Below are positions 41,829-49,252 of a stretch of 64,000 nucleotides of DNA, piece after piece (the stretch's first letter is position 1; every line of letters begins with the position of its first letter). Source of the stretch: JBLHZY01 sp050633265 (lineage in GTDB: Bacteria > Pseudomonadota > Alphaproteobacteria > Rhodobacterales > Rhodobacteraceae); the NCBI GenBank assembly GCA_050633265.1, contig JBOEGE010000005.1, positions 558,001-622,000 of the forward strand, given 5' to 3'. The notes beneath the pieces are model-generated. The model did no database searches. It saw only the letters and a list, made by a program, of their open reading frames with translations, and had not been told where the DNA came from. Both the position numbers and the translations under genes were made by a program.

Positions 41829-44596
41829 TGGCCCAACCGATCCAGCAACGCAGGCACATGCACCTGATCCGATTTGTAATTGCCCGTTAACACATGCATC
41901 ACGAGGTTCACCCCAAAACGCAGCGCCAATTCGCGCTGTCGCTCGCCCGTATAGCCGCGCCCAACCGGCAGCATCGGCGCACCGCTTGGCAAAATCGCCC
42001 AAGCGCCCGCCCAATCGTTGCCGCCAATCACGACCGGCGTCACATTGTCATTGAGATTGCGAAACGGCATCCCCTCAACCCGCGCCGCATCCGCAGGCGC
42101 CGCCTCAACCCAAACATCGCGGCTCAAATGGCGGCCCGGGAAATCTTGGAGCAAATAAAATGTCCGGGTCAAAACGTGATCATCCGGGATCGGCTCAAGC
42201 ACCGGAATATCCAATGGGCGGGCCAATTCCTGCAAGCGTTTGCCCGCCGCCGAAGCCCCGCCAAAACGCGCCGAATCCGCATCCCGCGTATCAAACAGGA
42301 TCATCCCGCCCGAACGCATATACCGGTTGAGTTTCACATAAGCCTCTTGCGAAGGGCGCGGCTGATCTGCGCTTATGGGCCAGTAAAGAAAGGGAAAAAA
42401 GGCCAACTCATCTGTTTCGAGATTGATCGACATCGGCGCAGCAGGTTCAATCGAGGTCCGCTGAAAAATCGTTTTTGAAAGCCCCGTAAGTCCGGCCAAT
42501 GCGATCTTATCAAGCGCTGCATCGCCAGTAATCACATGCGCCAAAACAACCTCAGAGGTCGCTTCAATCGCGAAAGCATCTGCGCTTTGTGCTTGGCCCC
42601 TATCCGGCAGGGCCACCCCGATAGCAAACAAAATCCCCGCCGCCATACCCGCCCCGCGCAACCGCCCAGAAAGCGCCAGCGAGGCCATCACATCGCCCGC
42701 CAAAAGCAGCATCGCAAAGAGCAATAGCCAAGGTTTCAGCAAGGTCTCGCGCGCCACATCAAGCCCCTCAACAACAACCCGTACAGGCCATTGCATCGCT
42801 TCAATGTCACGATCAGGCCCGATCACATTCAGCGCAATGGCGCGATCCTCGCCCGCATAAAGCCCGGGCAAAAGCGCATCACTCAAGGCCCCGGCGGCAA
42901 GCGCCTCGCCCGCCACACCGGGCCTGTTTCCTGCATCCTGCAAACGGCCAAACCCATCCAAAACCTGAGCAGGGGTAAAGACTTGGCCGGCCAAATCCGC
43001 AGCCTCCAAAACGGCCGGGCGGGTGGACACAGCCAACCGCTCCAACATCTGCACAAACAGCCCCGAAAGCGGCAAGCTCGACCATTCCGCATTCGCCGCC
43101 ACATGGAACAAAACAATCTGCCCTTCGCCCGTCCGCTTGCGGGTGACCAGCGGCGTGCCATCCTCAAGCGCTGCAATCACCCGCTCGGCCAAAGCCGGAT
43201 CAGGCTGGGCCACAACCTGCGCCGCAACGGTTACATCCGCAGGCACATCCAGCCCATAAAACGGCGAGCTCTGCGCAAAAACCCGCAGCGCTTTTGGCGC
43301 CCCCCAGCTCATCGCGCCGCCAACAGATCGCCCGCCCGCGCGCAGCCGAACCGGCATAAGCGGATCCTCTTCATCGCGGCTCACATCTGATCCCGCAAGC
43401 CGCGGCCCGGCAAAGCGCAACAACAGCCCGCCGCCCTGCACCCAGTCAAGCAAAGGGGCGACCGTGCCTTCAGAAATCTTCGCCACATCAGCCAAAACAA
43501 TCACATCGGGATTGGCCAAAAGCACATCCTCAAGCGCGCCTTCAATCAGATCGCTCGAGGGCTCCAAAGCCTGGCGCAGATAGTGCAACTGGCTGAGCAA
43601 TTCCAACCCTTCGCGATTATCCCGCCCGGCAATCAGCGCCACCTCACGCCGCTTCAAAGCATCATCCGAAAGCGCCACCGCGCCTGCTGATTTCACCCCC
43701 GAAATCTCAAAACGGCTGACCCGGTTGCGCAGCTCAGCGGGCAGTGAAATCGCCACATCGGCCATTCTCTCTCCCGCCTCAAAACGCGCCACTGCCCGCG
43801 CCAAGATTTGCGGAAATCCATTAGGATCAAGCCCATGCGCCTCGATCTCTGCCTCAAACGGCGCCGCATCGCGCGCCCGCAAGGCGGTAATCTGCAACTG
43901 TCCATCCTGATAGCGCGCCGGGCGCAGCGCCAGAAGCGGACGCACGCTTTCAAACACCCGGACATCGCCGTGGCTCTCAAGCGCACCAAGCAAATCCGCG
44001 CGCCAAGGGGTCTCAAGCCCGGAGGAAAGCCAAAGGGTCGAAAACGGGCCCGTCAAACCCTGGGCAAAATCCGCAATCTCATCGCTAAGGGGCTCCCATG
44101 GCTGAGGCACAATCGAAGGCAAGCGCGCCTTCCAAGCATCCGCCGCCTGAAACGGCAAATCCGCGCCCGCGTTTGGCAAATCCGTAAGCCGCAGGATCGC
44201 AACCTTGCGCCCCGCCCGCGAAGCTTCGCTCAAAGCTGCCTCTATCCGCTTACCAACCTGGCGCCAATCGCCCGCATCCGCCCAAGACCCATCCGCAAGG
44301 ATCAACAACGGCCCGCTGCCCGGCACTTCGGCGCCTGATTTGGGGTTCAACACCGGGCCTGCAAAGCCAATGATAATCGCCGCGACAGCCAGCATGCGCA
44401 AAAGCATCAGCCACCAAGGGGTCGTATCGGTTTGGGCCTCGTCATCCGTTAGCCCAAGCAAAAGGGCAACGCCCGGAAAAGCGCGCACAATCGGCGCAGG
44501 CGGCACCGCGCGCAGCAATATCCACAGGATCGGCAAAGCGATCAGCCCAAGCAACAACCACGGCGCGCCAAACCCTATCGGCCCCAAAATCCACAT
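41825..44596 (-). CDS. BatA-like membrane protein with C-terminal DUF4159 domain
   Basis: A 923-residue protein. The N terminus (PWLLLGLIALPILWILLRAV, then a second helix near 62-80) is the aerotolerance-protein BatA-type anchor; a long middle region has VWA-like and amidotransferase-like pieces; two helices occur near 650-700 (LKPWLLLFAMLLLAGDVMAS; GAGMAAGILFAIGVALP); the last 200 residues are a DUF4159 domain (FPFLYWPISADQ; MRSGGMILFDTRDAD; GRHLSRDVWVEA). The start at 44596 overlaps the DUF58 stop by one base (TGATG). It is translated together with DUF58 and the 693-residue protein, and probably forms one envelope complex with them under MoxR. Confidence 0.85.
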   Translation of the reverse strand: MWILGPIGFGAPWLLLGLIALPILWILLRAVPPAPIVRAFPGVALLLGLTDDEAQTDTTPWWLMLLRMLAVAAIIIGFAGPVLNPKSGAEVPGSGPLLILADGSWADAGDWRQVGKRIEAALSEASRAGRKVAILRLTDLPNAGADLPFQAADAWKARLPSIVPQPWEPLSDEIADFAQGLTGPFSTLWLSSGLETPWRADLLGALESHGDVRVFESVRPLLALRPARYQDGQLQITALRARDAAPFEAEIEAHGLDPNGFPQILARAVARFEAGERMADVAISLPAELRNRVSRFEISGVKSAGAVALSDDALKRREVALIAGRDNREGLELLSQLHYLRQALEPSSDLIEGALEDVLLANPDVIVLADVAKISEGTVAPLLDWVQGGGLLLRFAGPRLAGSDVSRDEEDPLMPVRLRAGGRSVGGAMSWGAPKALRVFAQSSPFYGLDVPADVTVAAQVVAQPDPALAERVIAALEDGTPLVTRKRTGEGQIVLFHVAANAEWSSLPLSGLFVQMLERLAVSTRPAVLEAADLAGQVFTPAQVLDGFGRLQDAGNRPGVAGEALAAGALSDALLPGLYAGEDRAIALNVIGPDRDIEAMQWPVRVVVEGLDVARETLLKPWLLLFAMLLLAGDVMASLALSGRLRGAGMAAGILFAIGVALPDRGQAQSADAFAIEATSEVVLAHVITGDAALDKIALAGLTGLSKTIFQRTSIEPAAPMSINLETDELAFFPFLYWPISADQPRPSQEAYVKLNRYMRSGGMILFDTRDADSARFGGASAAGKRLQELARPLDIPVLEPIPDDHVLTRTFYLLQDFPGRHLSRDVWVEAAPADAARVEGMPFRNLNDNVTPVVIGGNDWAGAWAILPSGAPMLPVGRGYTGERQRELALRFGVNLVMHVLTGNYKSDQVHVPALLDRLGQ

Positions 44597-45483
44597 CAGC
44601 GCACAGGCTCCATCGCGCCAAATAGCCAGAGCAATGCGCTTTGTGCCGAGGCATTCGTGTGATGGCATTCATAGCGCCAGCCGGTGAGCCGCGCGAGGGC
44701 GGCAAGGCGATCTTTTCGCTCGGCCAAACGCTCCAAATAGCGGCTGCGTAAATCGCCCGCCTTTAGCGTCTCGTGGCGCAGGCTTCCGCCCATGCTTTCA
44801 AACACAGTGCGCCCATCATAGGGGAAAGCTTCCTCAGCCGGATCAAGCACTTGCAGCAATGCGCCCTTTACGCCGCGATCGGCGGCCTTGGTCAATTGCG
44901 CCTCAAGCGGGGCGATATCGCCAATGAAATCTGAGATAAAAATCGCCCGGCTATGGGGCAGCATTCCTCGCACTTCCGGCGCGCCATAATCACCCTGCTC
45001 CAATGGCCCCGAAAGCGCCTCGGCGATGCGCATCAATTGCAGGTTTCCGATCCGTGGCGGCGTGCCCAAAGCGGCCAGCGCAACCCGCTCGCCCCCGCGC
45101 ATCAACAGCACAGCCATCGCCATCGCCAGCAGGGAAGCACGCGCGCCCTTGTTCGGCCCGCCCTTGAGCGAACCAAACCCCATCGAGGCCGATTGATCGA
45201 CCCACATCAGAACCGATTGCGCCCCCTGCCATTCCTTTTCGCGCATATAGTTCTCGTCCGATTTGGCGGAACGGCGCCAATCAATCATCCGCGCAGAATC
45301 GCCGGGCTGGGCCGGGCGGTATTGCCAGAACTCATCGCCCATGCCCGCCCGCCTGCGCCCATGGCTGCCAAGCAAAACCGTCTGGGCCAATTGCTCCGCA
45401 TCCGCCAAAAGCGGCGGCAATCCAGCGGCAAGCGCCTCTGCGCCCGCGCGTAAATCAGCAGGTGGGGCGCTGGTTTGGCTCAC
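44596..45483 (-). CDS. DUF58 domain protein
   Basis: A 295-residue protein with the DUF58 hallmark block (GDEFWQYRPAQPGDSARMID followed by WRRSAKSD) around residues 50-75 and a VWA-like strand VLMWVDQSASMGFG. DUF58 proteins are the usual partners of MoxR ATPases and probably bind metal through a degenerate MIDAS site. The start overlaps the moxR stop by four bases. Inferred role: adaptor between MoxR and the membrane proteins encoded next. Confidence 0.92.
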   Translation of the reverse strand: MSQTSAPPADLRAGAEALAAGLPPLLADAEQLAQTVLLGSHGRRRAGMGDEFWQYRPAQPGDSARMIDWRRSAKSDENYMREKEWQGAQSVLMWVDQSASMGFGSLKGGPNKGARASLLAMAMAVLLMRGGERVALAALGTPPRIGNLQLMRIAEALSGPLEQGDYGAPEVRGMLPHSRAIFISDFIGDIAPLEAQLTKAADRGVKGALLQVLDPAEEAFPYDGRTVFESMGGSLRHETLKAGDLRSRYLERLAERKDRLAALARLTGWRYECHHTNASAQSALLWLFGAMEPVR

Positions 45484-46487
45484 GCAGCCGCCTCTGCGCT
45501 GGCAAAACCAGCCACAACCTGATCAATCAAACCGCTCAGGCTTTCGCCCCGCGCGCGCGCTGCAAAAGTAAGCGCCATGCGGTGGGTAAGGGCTGGGCGC
45601 GCCATCGCCAAAACATCCTCAATCCCCGGCGCCAAACGCCCATCAAGAAGCGCGCGCGCCCGCACCAAAAGCATCAAAGCCTGCGCCGCGCGTGGCCCCG
45701 GCCCCCAAGACACGGCATCGCGAACGGCTTGCGGCGCCTCTGCTTCGCCCGGGCGAAACGCGCGCACCAGATCCAAAATCAGATCAATCACACCCTCCCC
45801 AACCGGCATCCGGCGCAGTAATTTCTGCGCGGCTATCAGCTCATCCGCACTAAACACCGCATGCGCCTCGTCCTCTTCAACGCCCGTTGTGGCAAGTAAA
45901 ATATCGCGCTCCGTGTCGCGGTCGGGATAGGCAACATCGACCTGCACCAAAAACCGATCCAACTGCGCCTCTGGCAAAGGATATGTGCCCTCTTGCTCAA
46001 TCGGGTTTTGCGTGGCCAATACATGAAAAGGCGCTGCCAAATCATGAGGTTGCCCGCCAATGGTTACGGATTTTTCCTGCATCGCCTGAAGCAAAGCCGA
46101 TTGGGTGCGCGGCGAGGCGCGGTTGATCTCATCCGCCATCAAAAGCTGGCAAAAAATCGGCCCCTCAATGAAGCGAAAACTGCGCGTGCCATCCTTGCCC
46201 TTTTCCAAAACCTCAGAGCCAAGAATATCCGCGGGCATCAAATCCGGCGTAAACTGAACCCGCGCGCCATTCAGCCCCATCACGGTGCTCAGCGTATCCA
46301 CAAGCCGCGTCTTTCCAAGCCCGGGCAAGCCGATCAAAAGCGCATGCCCCCCGCAAAGCATCGCCGAGAGGACCAGATCAACAACCTGCTCCTGCCCGAT
46401 GAAACGCCGCGTGATCGAGGCCTTCGCCTCCCCCAGCCGCGCGCCAAGCGCCTCAATATCCGCCACAAGGTTTTCGCCGCTTTGCAT
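45480..46487 (-). CDS. MoxR-family AAA+ ATPase
   Basis: A 335-residue AAA+ ATPase. Walker A GLPGLGKT is at residues 53-60, Walker B LLMADEINR at 115-123, sensor 1 in VLATQNPIEQEGTYPLPEAQ, and a helical lid at the C terminus (SWGPGPRAAQALMLLVRARAL). GGAGGCGAG lies just before the ATG at 46487, which fixes the start; a longer frame exists. MoxR proteins act as chaperone-like remodelers with VWA partners. It heads the operon MoxR-DUF58-DUF4159-693 aa membrane protein and is divergent from the DUF1285 gene. Confidence 0.94.
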   Translation of the reverse strand: MQSGENLVADIEALGARLGEAKASITRRFIGQEQVVDLVLSAMLCGGHALLIGLPGLGKTRLVDTLSTVMGLNGARVQFTPDLMPADILGSEVLEKGKDGTRSFRFIEGPIFCQLLMADEINRASPRTQSALLQAMQEKSVTIGGQPHDLAAPFHVLATQNPIEQEGTYPLPEAQLDRFLVQVDVAYPDRDTERDILLATTGVEEDEAHAVFSADELIAAQKLLRRMPVGEGVIDLILDLVRAFRPGEAEAPQAVRDAVSWGPGPRAAQALMLLVRARALLDGRLAPGIEDVLAMARPALTHRMALTFAARARGESLSGLIDQVVAGFASAEAAA

Positions 46488-46577
46488 GGTCTCGCCTCCG
46501 AACAAACTCTATACTGCCATTAAAGGGCCTTCCGCCCCCGATCACAAATGACAAAACACCGATTAGGACAATTCTCC

Positions 46578-47138
46578 GTGACGATCTCCGCTGATAATAT
46601 CGCCGCTGCTGCCCGCCAAGCTGCCAAATACGGCGGCTTGCCCCCTGTTGAGCGCTGGAATCCCCCGTTTTGCGGCGATCTGGACATGCAAATCAAACGC
46701 GACGGAACCTGGTTCTATATGGGAACGCCGATTGGCCGCCCCGAGCTGGTGCGCCTGTTTTCAACCATCCTCAAACGCGAAGGCGATTCCTTCTTTCTCG
46801 TCACGCCAGTGGAAAAAGTCGGCATCACAGTCGAAGACGCGCCCTTCATCGCTGTTGATTTCACCGCCGATAATGGCAATCTCACCTTCACCACCAACCT
46901 TGGCGATAGCGCAACCGCAGGCCCAGATCACCCCATCCGTGTGATCCGCGATGAAGCCACAGGCGAACCCTCCCCCTATATCGAAATCCGCGCAGGCCTT
47001 GAGGCGCGCATTGATCGCAAAAGCTTTTACCGCCTCGTCGATATCGGCGAAACAGTCCCGTTTGAGGGCCAAGATTGGTTTGGCATCCGCTCAAGCGATA
47101 CCTTCTTCCCGATCATCCCCGCCTCAGAGCTGCCTTAA
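46578..47138 (+). CDS. DUF1285 domain protein
   Basis: A 186-residue protein (from GTG at 46578) of the DUF1285 family: PPVERWNPPFCGDLDM at the N terminus, GTWFYMGTPIGRPELVRLFS, then VTPVEKVGI. Function is unknown; the family has a small two-domain beta-rich fold. GTG 46578 was chosen because AGGA lies nine bases before it and relatives begin here; ATG 46548 is possible. The gene is divergent from moxR with which it keeps company in Rhodobacterales genomes, so co-regulation is likely. Confidence 0.85.
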   Translation: MTISADNIAAAARQAAKYGGLPPVERWNPPFCGDLDMQIKRDGTWFYMGTPIGRPELVRLFSTILKREGDSFFLVTPVEKVGITVEDAPFIAVDFTADNGNLTFTTNLGDSATAGPDHPIRVIRDEATGEPSPYIEIRAGLEARIDRKSFYRLVDIGETVPFEGQDWFGIRSSDTFFPIIPASELP

Positions 47139-47240
47139 CCCAAAACCACACAAATCCTCGCCAAAGCGGCCATTTCGCGCCATCCTGCGCCAAATCGGCT
47201 TTTCCTTGCCCAAATACTCACCTCCAAACCCGAGCCTCAA

Positions 47241-48002
47241 ATGCCAACATTTGCTGCCAATCTTACCTTCCTGTTCAAGGAATACCCCTTTCTAGAACGC
47301 TTCGCCGAGGCGCGGATTGCAGGGTTCAAATGGGTTGAAGTGCTCTTTCCCTATGACGATTCCGCAACAGAAATTGAACGCCGAATGATCCAAGCGGGCG
47401 TACAAATGGCGCTGATCAACTGCCCCCCGCCCAACTACGCCGGCGGCAGCCGCGGCTTTGCTGCCATCCCCGGCGAAGAAGAGCGCTTTCGCAAAGATTT
47501 CATCCGCGCCCTACGCTACGCAGAACGCCTGAATGTTCGTCATCTTCATATCATGGCCGGCAAAGCCCAAGGCCATGTGGCGCGCGAAACCTACAAGCGC
47601 AACCTAGCATGGGCCGCCAAAGAAGCCCCAAACCAAAGCCTCACAATCGAACCAATCAACGAGATCGACATGCCCGGATACTTTCTCAACTGCTTCGATC
47701 TGGCCGCTGAAATTCTCGATGAGATCACCGCCCCCAATCTTGGCCTGCAATTCGATGCATATCACGCCCAAATCATCACAGGCGACGCGCTGAAAGCATG
47801 GGAAGATCATGGCCACCGCGCCCGCCATATCCAAATCGCATCCGCCCCAGATCGCAGCGAACCCCATAAAGGCGCAATCGACTACCCCGCCTTTTTCGCC
47901 CAACTCGATGCACAAGGCTACAAAGGGCTCGTCGCCGCCGAATACACACCCGCCCGGCGCACCGAAGACGGCCTCTCCTGGCTTCCAGAGACCGCGCAAT
48001 AA
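47241..48002 (+). CDS. hyi: hydroxypyruvate isomerase family protein
   Basis: A 253-residue TIM-barrel protein. The start (MPTFAANLTFLFKEYPFLERF) and the catalytic regions fit Hyi: the first metal-site acid in LTIEPIN near residue 137, the second region in GLQFDAYHAQI, and a C-terminal AAEYTPA with a further Glu. It should interconvert hydroxypyruvate and tartronate semialdehyde in glyoxylate metabolism, which suits the nearby glycolate oxidase genes. It stands alone: the gap on either side is about 100 bases and no gcl or glxR gene is adjacent. Confidence 0.88.
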   Translation: MPTFAANLTFLFKEYPFLERFAEARIAGFKWVEVLFPYDDSATEIERRMIQAGVQMALINCPPPNYAGGSRGFAAIPGEEERFRKDFIRALRYAERLNVRHLHIMAGKAQGHVARETYKRNLAWAAKEAPNQSLTIEPINEIDMPGYFLNCFDLAAEILDEITAPNLGLQFDAYHAQIITGDALKAWEDHGHRARHIQIASAPDRSEPHKGAIDYPAFFAQLDAQGYKGLVAAEYTPARRTEDGLSWLPETAQ

Positions 48003-48028
48003 ATCCAAATAACCACAGGCCGCAAAAT

Positions 48029-48056
48029 CCCTCCTGACAGAATGCTGTCAGGAGGG
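48029..48056. promoter_or_regulatory. perfect 12-base inverted repeat before the VOC-regulator pair
   Basis: CCCTCCTGACAG at 48029-48040 and CTGTCAGGAGGG at 48045-48056 form arms around AATG. No T-run follows, so a terminator for hyi is less likely than an operator. TGACAG-N4-CTGTCA is well placed, 51 bases before the VOC start, to bind the WYL regulator encoded next. Confidence 0.65.
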
Positions 48057-48106
48057 CTGTGTCATTAAGGCTCCATCGCAGCAAGCGAATCAATCAGGAG
48101 AATGAC

Positions 48107-48484
48107 ATGACACATGCACCAAAAGATCCCGTCGTCTGGATCGAAATCCCCGTATCCGACATCGAAAAATCAGCCAAATTCTATGGCGAAGTGTTCGGCT
48201 ATGATATGAAAGTCACGCGCGACATGGGGCCGATGCCTATGGCGGTCTTTCCCGCAAAAGACCCAAGCAGCGGCGTCTCTGGCCACCTCTATCAAGGTAC
48301 GCCTGTGAAAGGCGGCTCAACCATCCACATGGTCGTCCCAGATACGATCCAAGCCGCCCGCGCCCGCCTTCTCAAAGCAGGCGGCACAGCCACAGATCAA
48401 GAGATCCCAATCCCAGCGGGAAAATACCTCTACGCAAATGATCTCGATGGCAATAGCATTGGCCTGTTTCAAGCCAACGGATAA
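48107..48484 (+). CDS. VOC-family (glyoxalase-like) protein
   Basis: A 125-residue small metalloprotein fold: KDPVVWIEIPVSDIEKSAKF opens the first beta-alpha-beta-beta-beta unit, and YANDLDGNSIGLFQ closes the second with the conserved acid and Gly of the family. CAGGAG precedes the ATG at 48107. VOC proteins include glyoxalase I, dioxygenases and drug-binding proteins; this short form cannot be assigned. It is followed after four bases by a WYL-type regulator, a pairing often seen for stress-related VOC genes. Confidence 0.85.
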   Translation: MTHAPKDPVVWIEIPVSDIEKSAKFYGEVFGYDMKVTRDMGPMPMAVFPAKDPSSGVSGHLYQGTPVKGGSTIHMVVPDTIQAARARLLKAGGTATDQEIPIPAGKYLYANDLDGNSIGLFQANG

Positions 48485-48488
48485 GCCC

Positions 48489-49190
48489 ATGCGCCGCGCC
48501 GATCGCCTCTTTCAAATCGTCCAATACCTAAGGGGCGGTCGGCTGACCACCGCGCAAATCCTTGCTGAAAAGCTGGAGGTTTCCGAGCGCACAATCTACC
48601 GCGATATCGCTGATCTGATCGGTTCAGGCGTGCCGATCGATGGCGAGGCGGGCGTCGGATATATTATGCGCGCGGGCTATGATATTCCACCGCTGATGTT
48701 CTCAAAGGCCGAGTTCACCGCCCTTGTTGCTGGCGCGCGTATCCTGCGCAGTTTTGGCGGCGCAGCAATGTCTTTGGCGGCCGAAGAAGCACTGATCAAA
48801 ATCGAAAGCGTTCTGCCCGAAGGCTTGCGCGACACCGCCTCATCCGTGCCAATCCACACATTGGAAATCGGCGCTGTGTCGCCGGAAACCCGCCTCAAAA
48901 TCGACCGTCTTGAAGCGGCCGCCCAAAGCCGCCTGCGCATCACATTTGACTACCTTGATGAAGAAGGCGCCAGCACCAAACGTACCATTCGCCCGCTGGG
49001 TCTTTGGTTCTGGGGCAAGGTCTGGACTGTTGTTGGATGGTGTGAATTGCGCAATGATTTCAGAATGTTCCGCATAGATCGCATTGAAAACGCTATTGAA
49101 GGTGCGCCCTTCCGGCCAGAACCAGACAAGACACTTGCCCGGTTTTACGAAATCCAGGAAAGGCGCGGCCCGCGGCGACAAGTGCAATAA
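48489..49190 (+). CDS. YafY-type transcriptional regulator (HTH_11 plus WYL domain)
   Basis: A 233-residue regulator with an N-terminal winged helix (RADRLFQIVQYLRGGRLTTA; LEVSERTIYRDIADLIGSGV) and a WYL-like ligand domain from about residue 140 (LRITFDYLDEEGASTKRTIR; PLGLWFWGKVWTVVGWCELR). The ATG at 48489 starts four bases after the VOC stop; the two genes are one transcript. A perfect inverted repeat upstream of the VOC gene suggests that it regulates its own operon. Confidence 0.88.
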   Translation: MRRADRLFQIVQYLRGGRLTTAQILAEKLEVSERTIYRDIADLIGSGVPIDGEAGVGYIMRAGYDIPPLMFSKAEFTALVAGARILRSFGGAAMSLAAEEALIKIESVLPEGLRDTASSVPIHTLEIGAVSPETRLKIDRLEAAAQSRLRITFDYLDEEGASTKRTIRPLGLWFWGKVWTVVGWCELRNDFRMFRIDRIENAIEGAPFRPEPDKTLARFYEIQERRGPRRQVQ

Positions 49191-49210
49191 AAGCGCAGGC
49201 GAAACCTGCG
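49191..49210 (-). terminator. weak stem-loop after polA
   Basis: On the minus strand CGCAGG and CCTGCG form a six-pair stem (49210-49205 with 49199-49194) around a five-base loop, followed by CTTTTATT. It is a modest terminator for polA placed between two convergent genes. Confidence 0.4.
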
Positions 49211-49252
49211 AAAGTTCAGCGGCAAAATGCGCATCGTAGATGGGCGCTCAGA

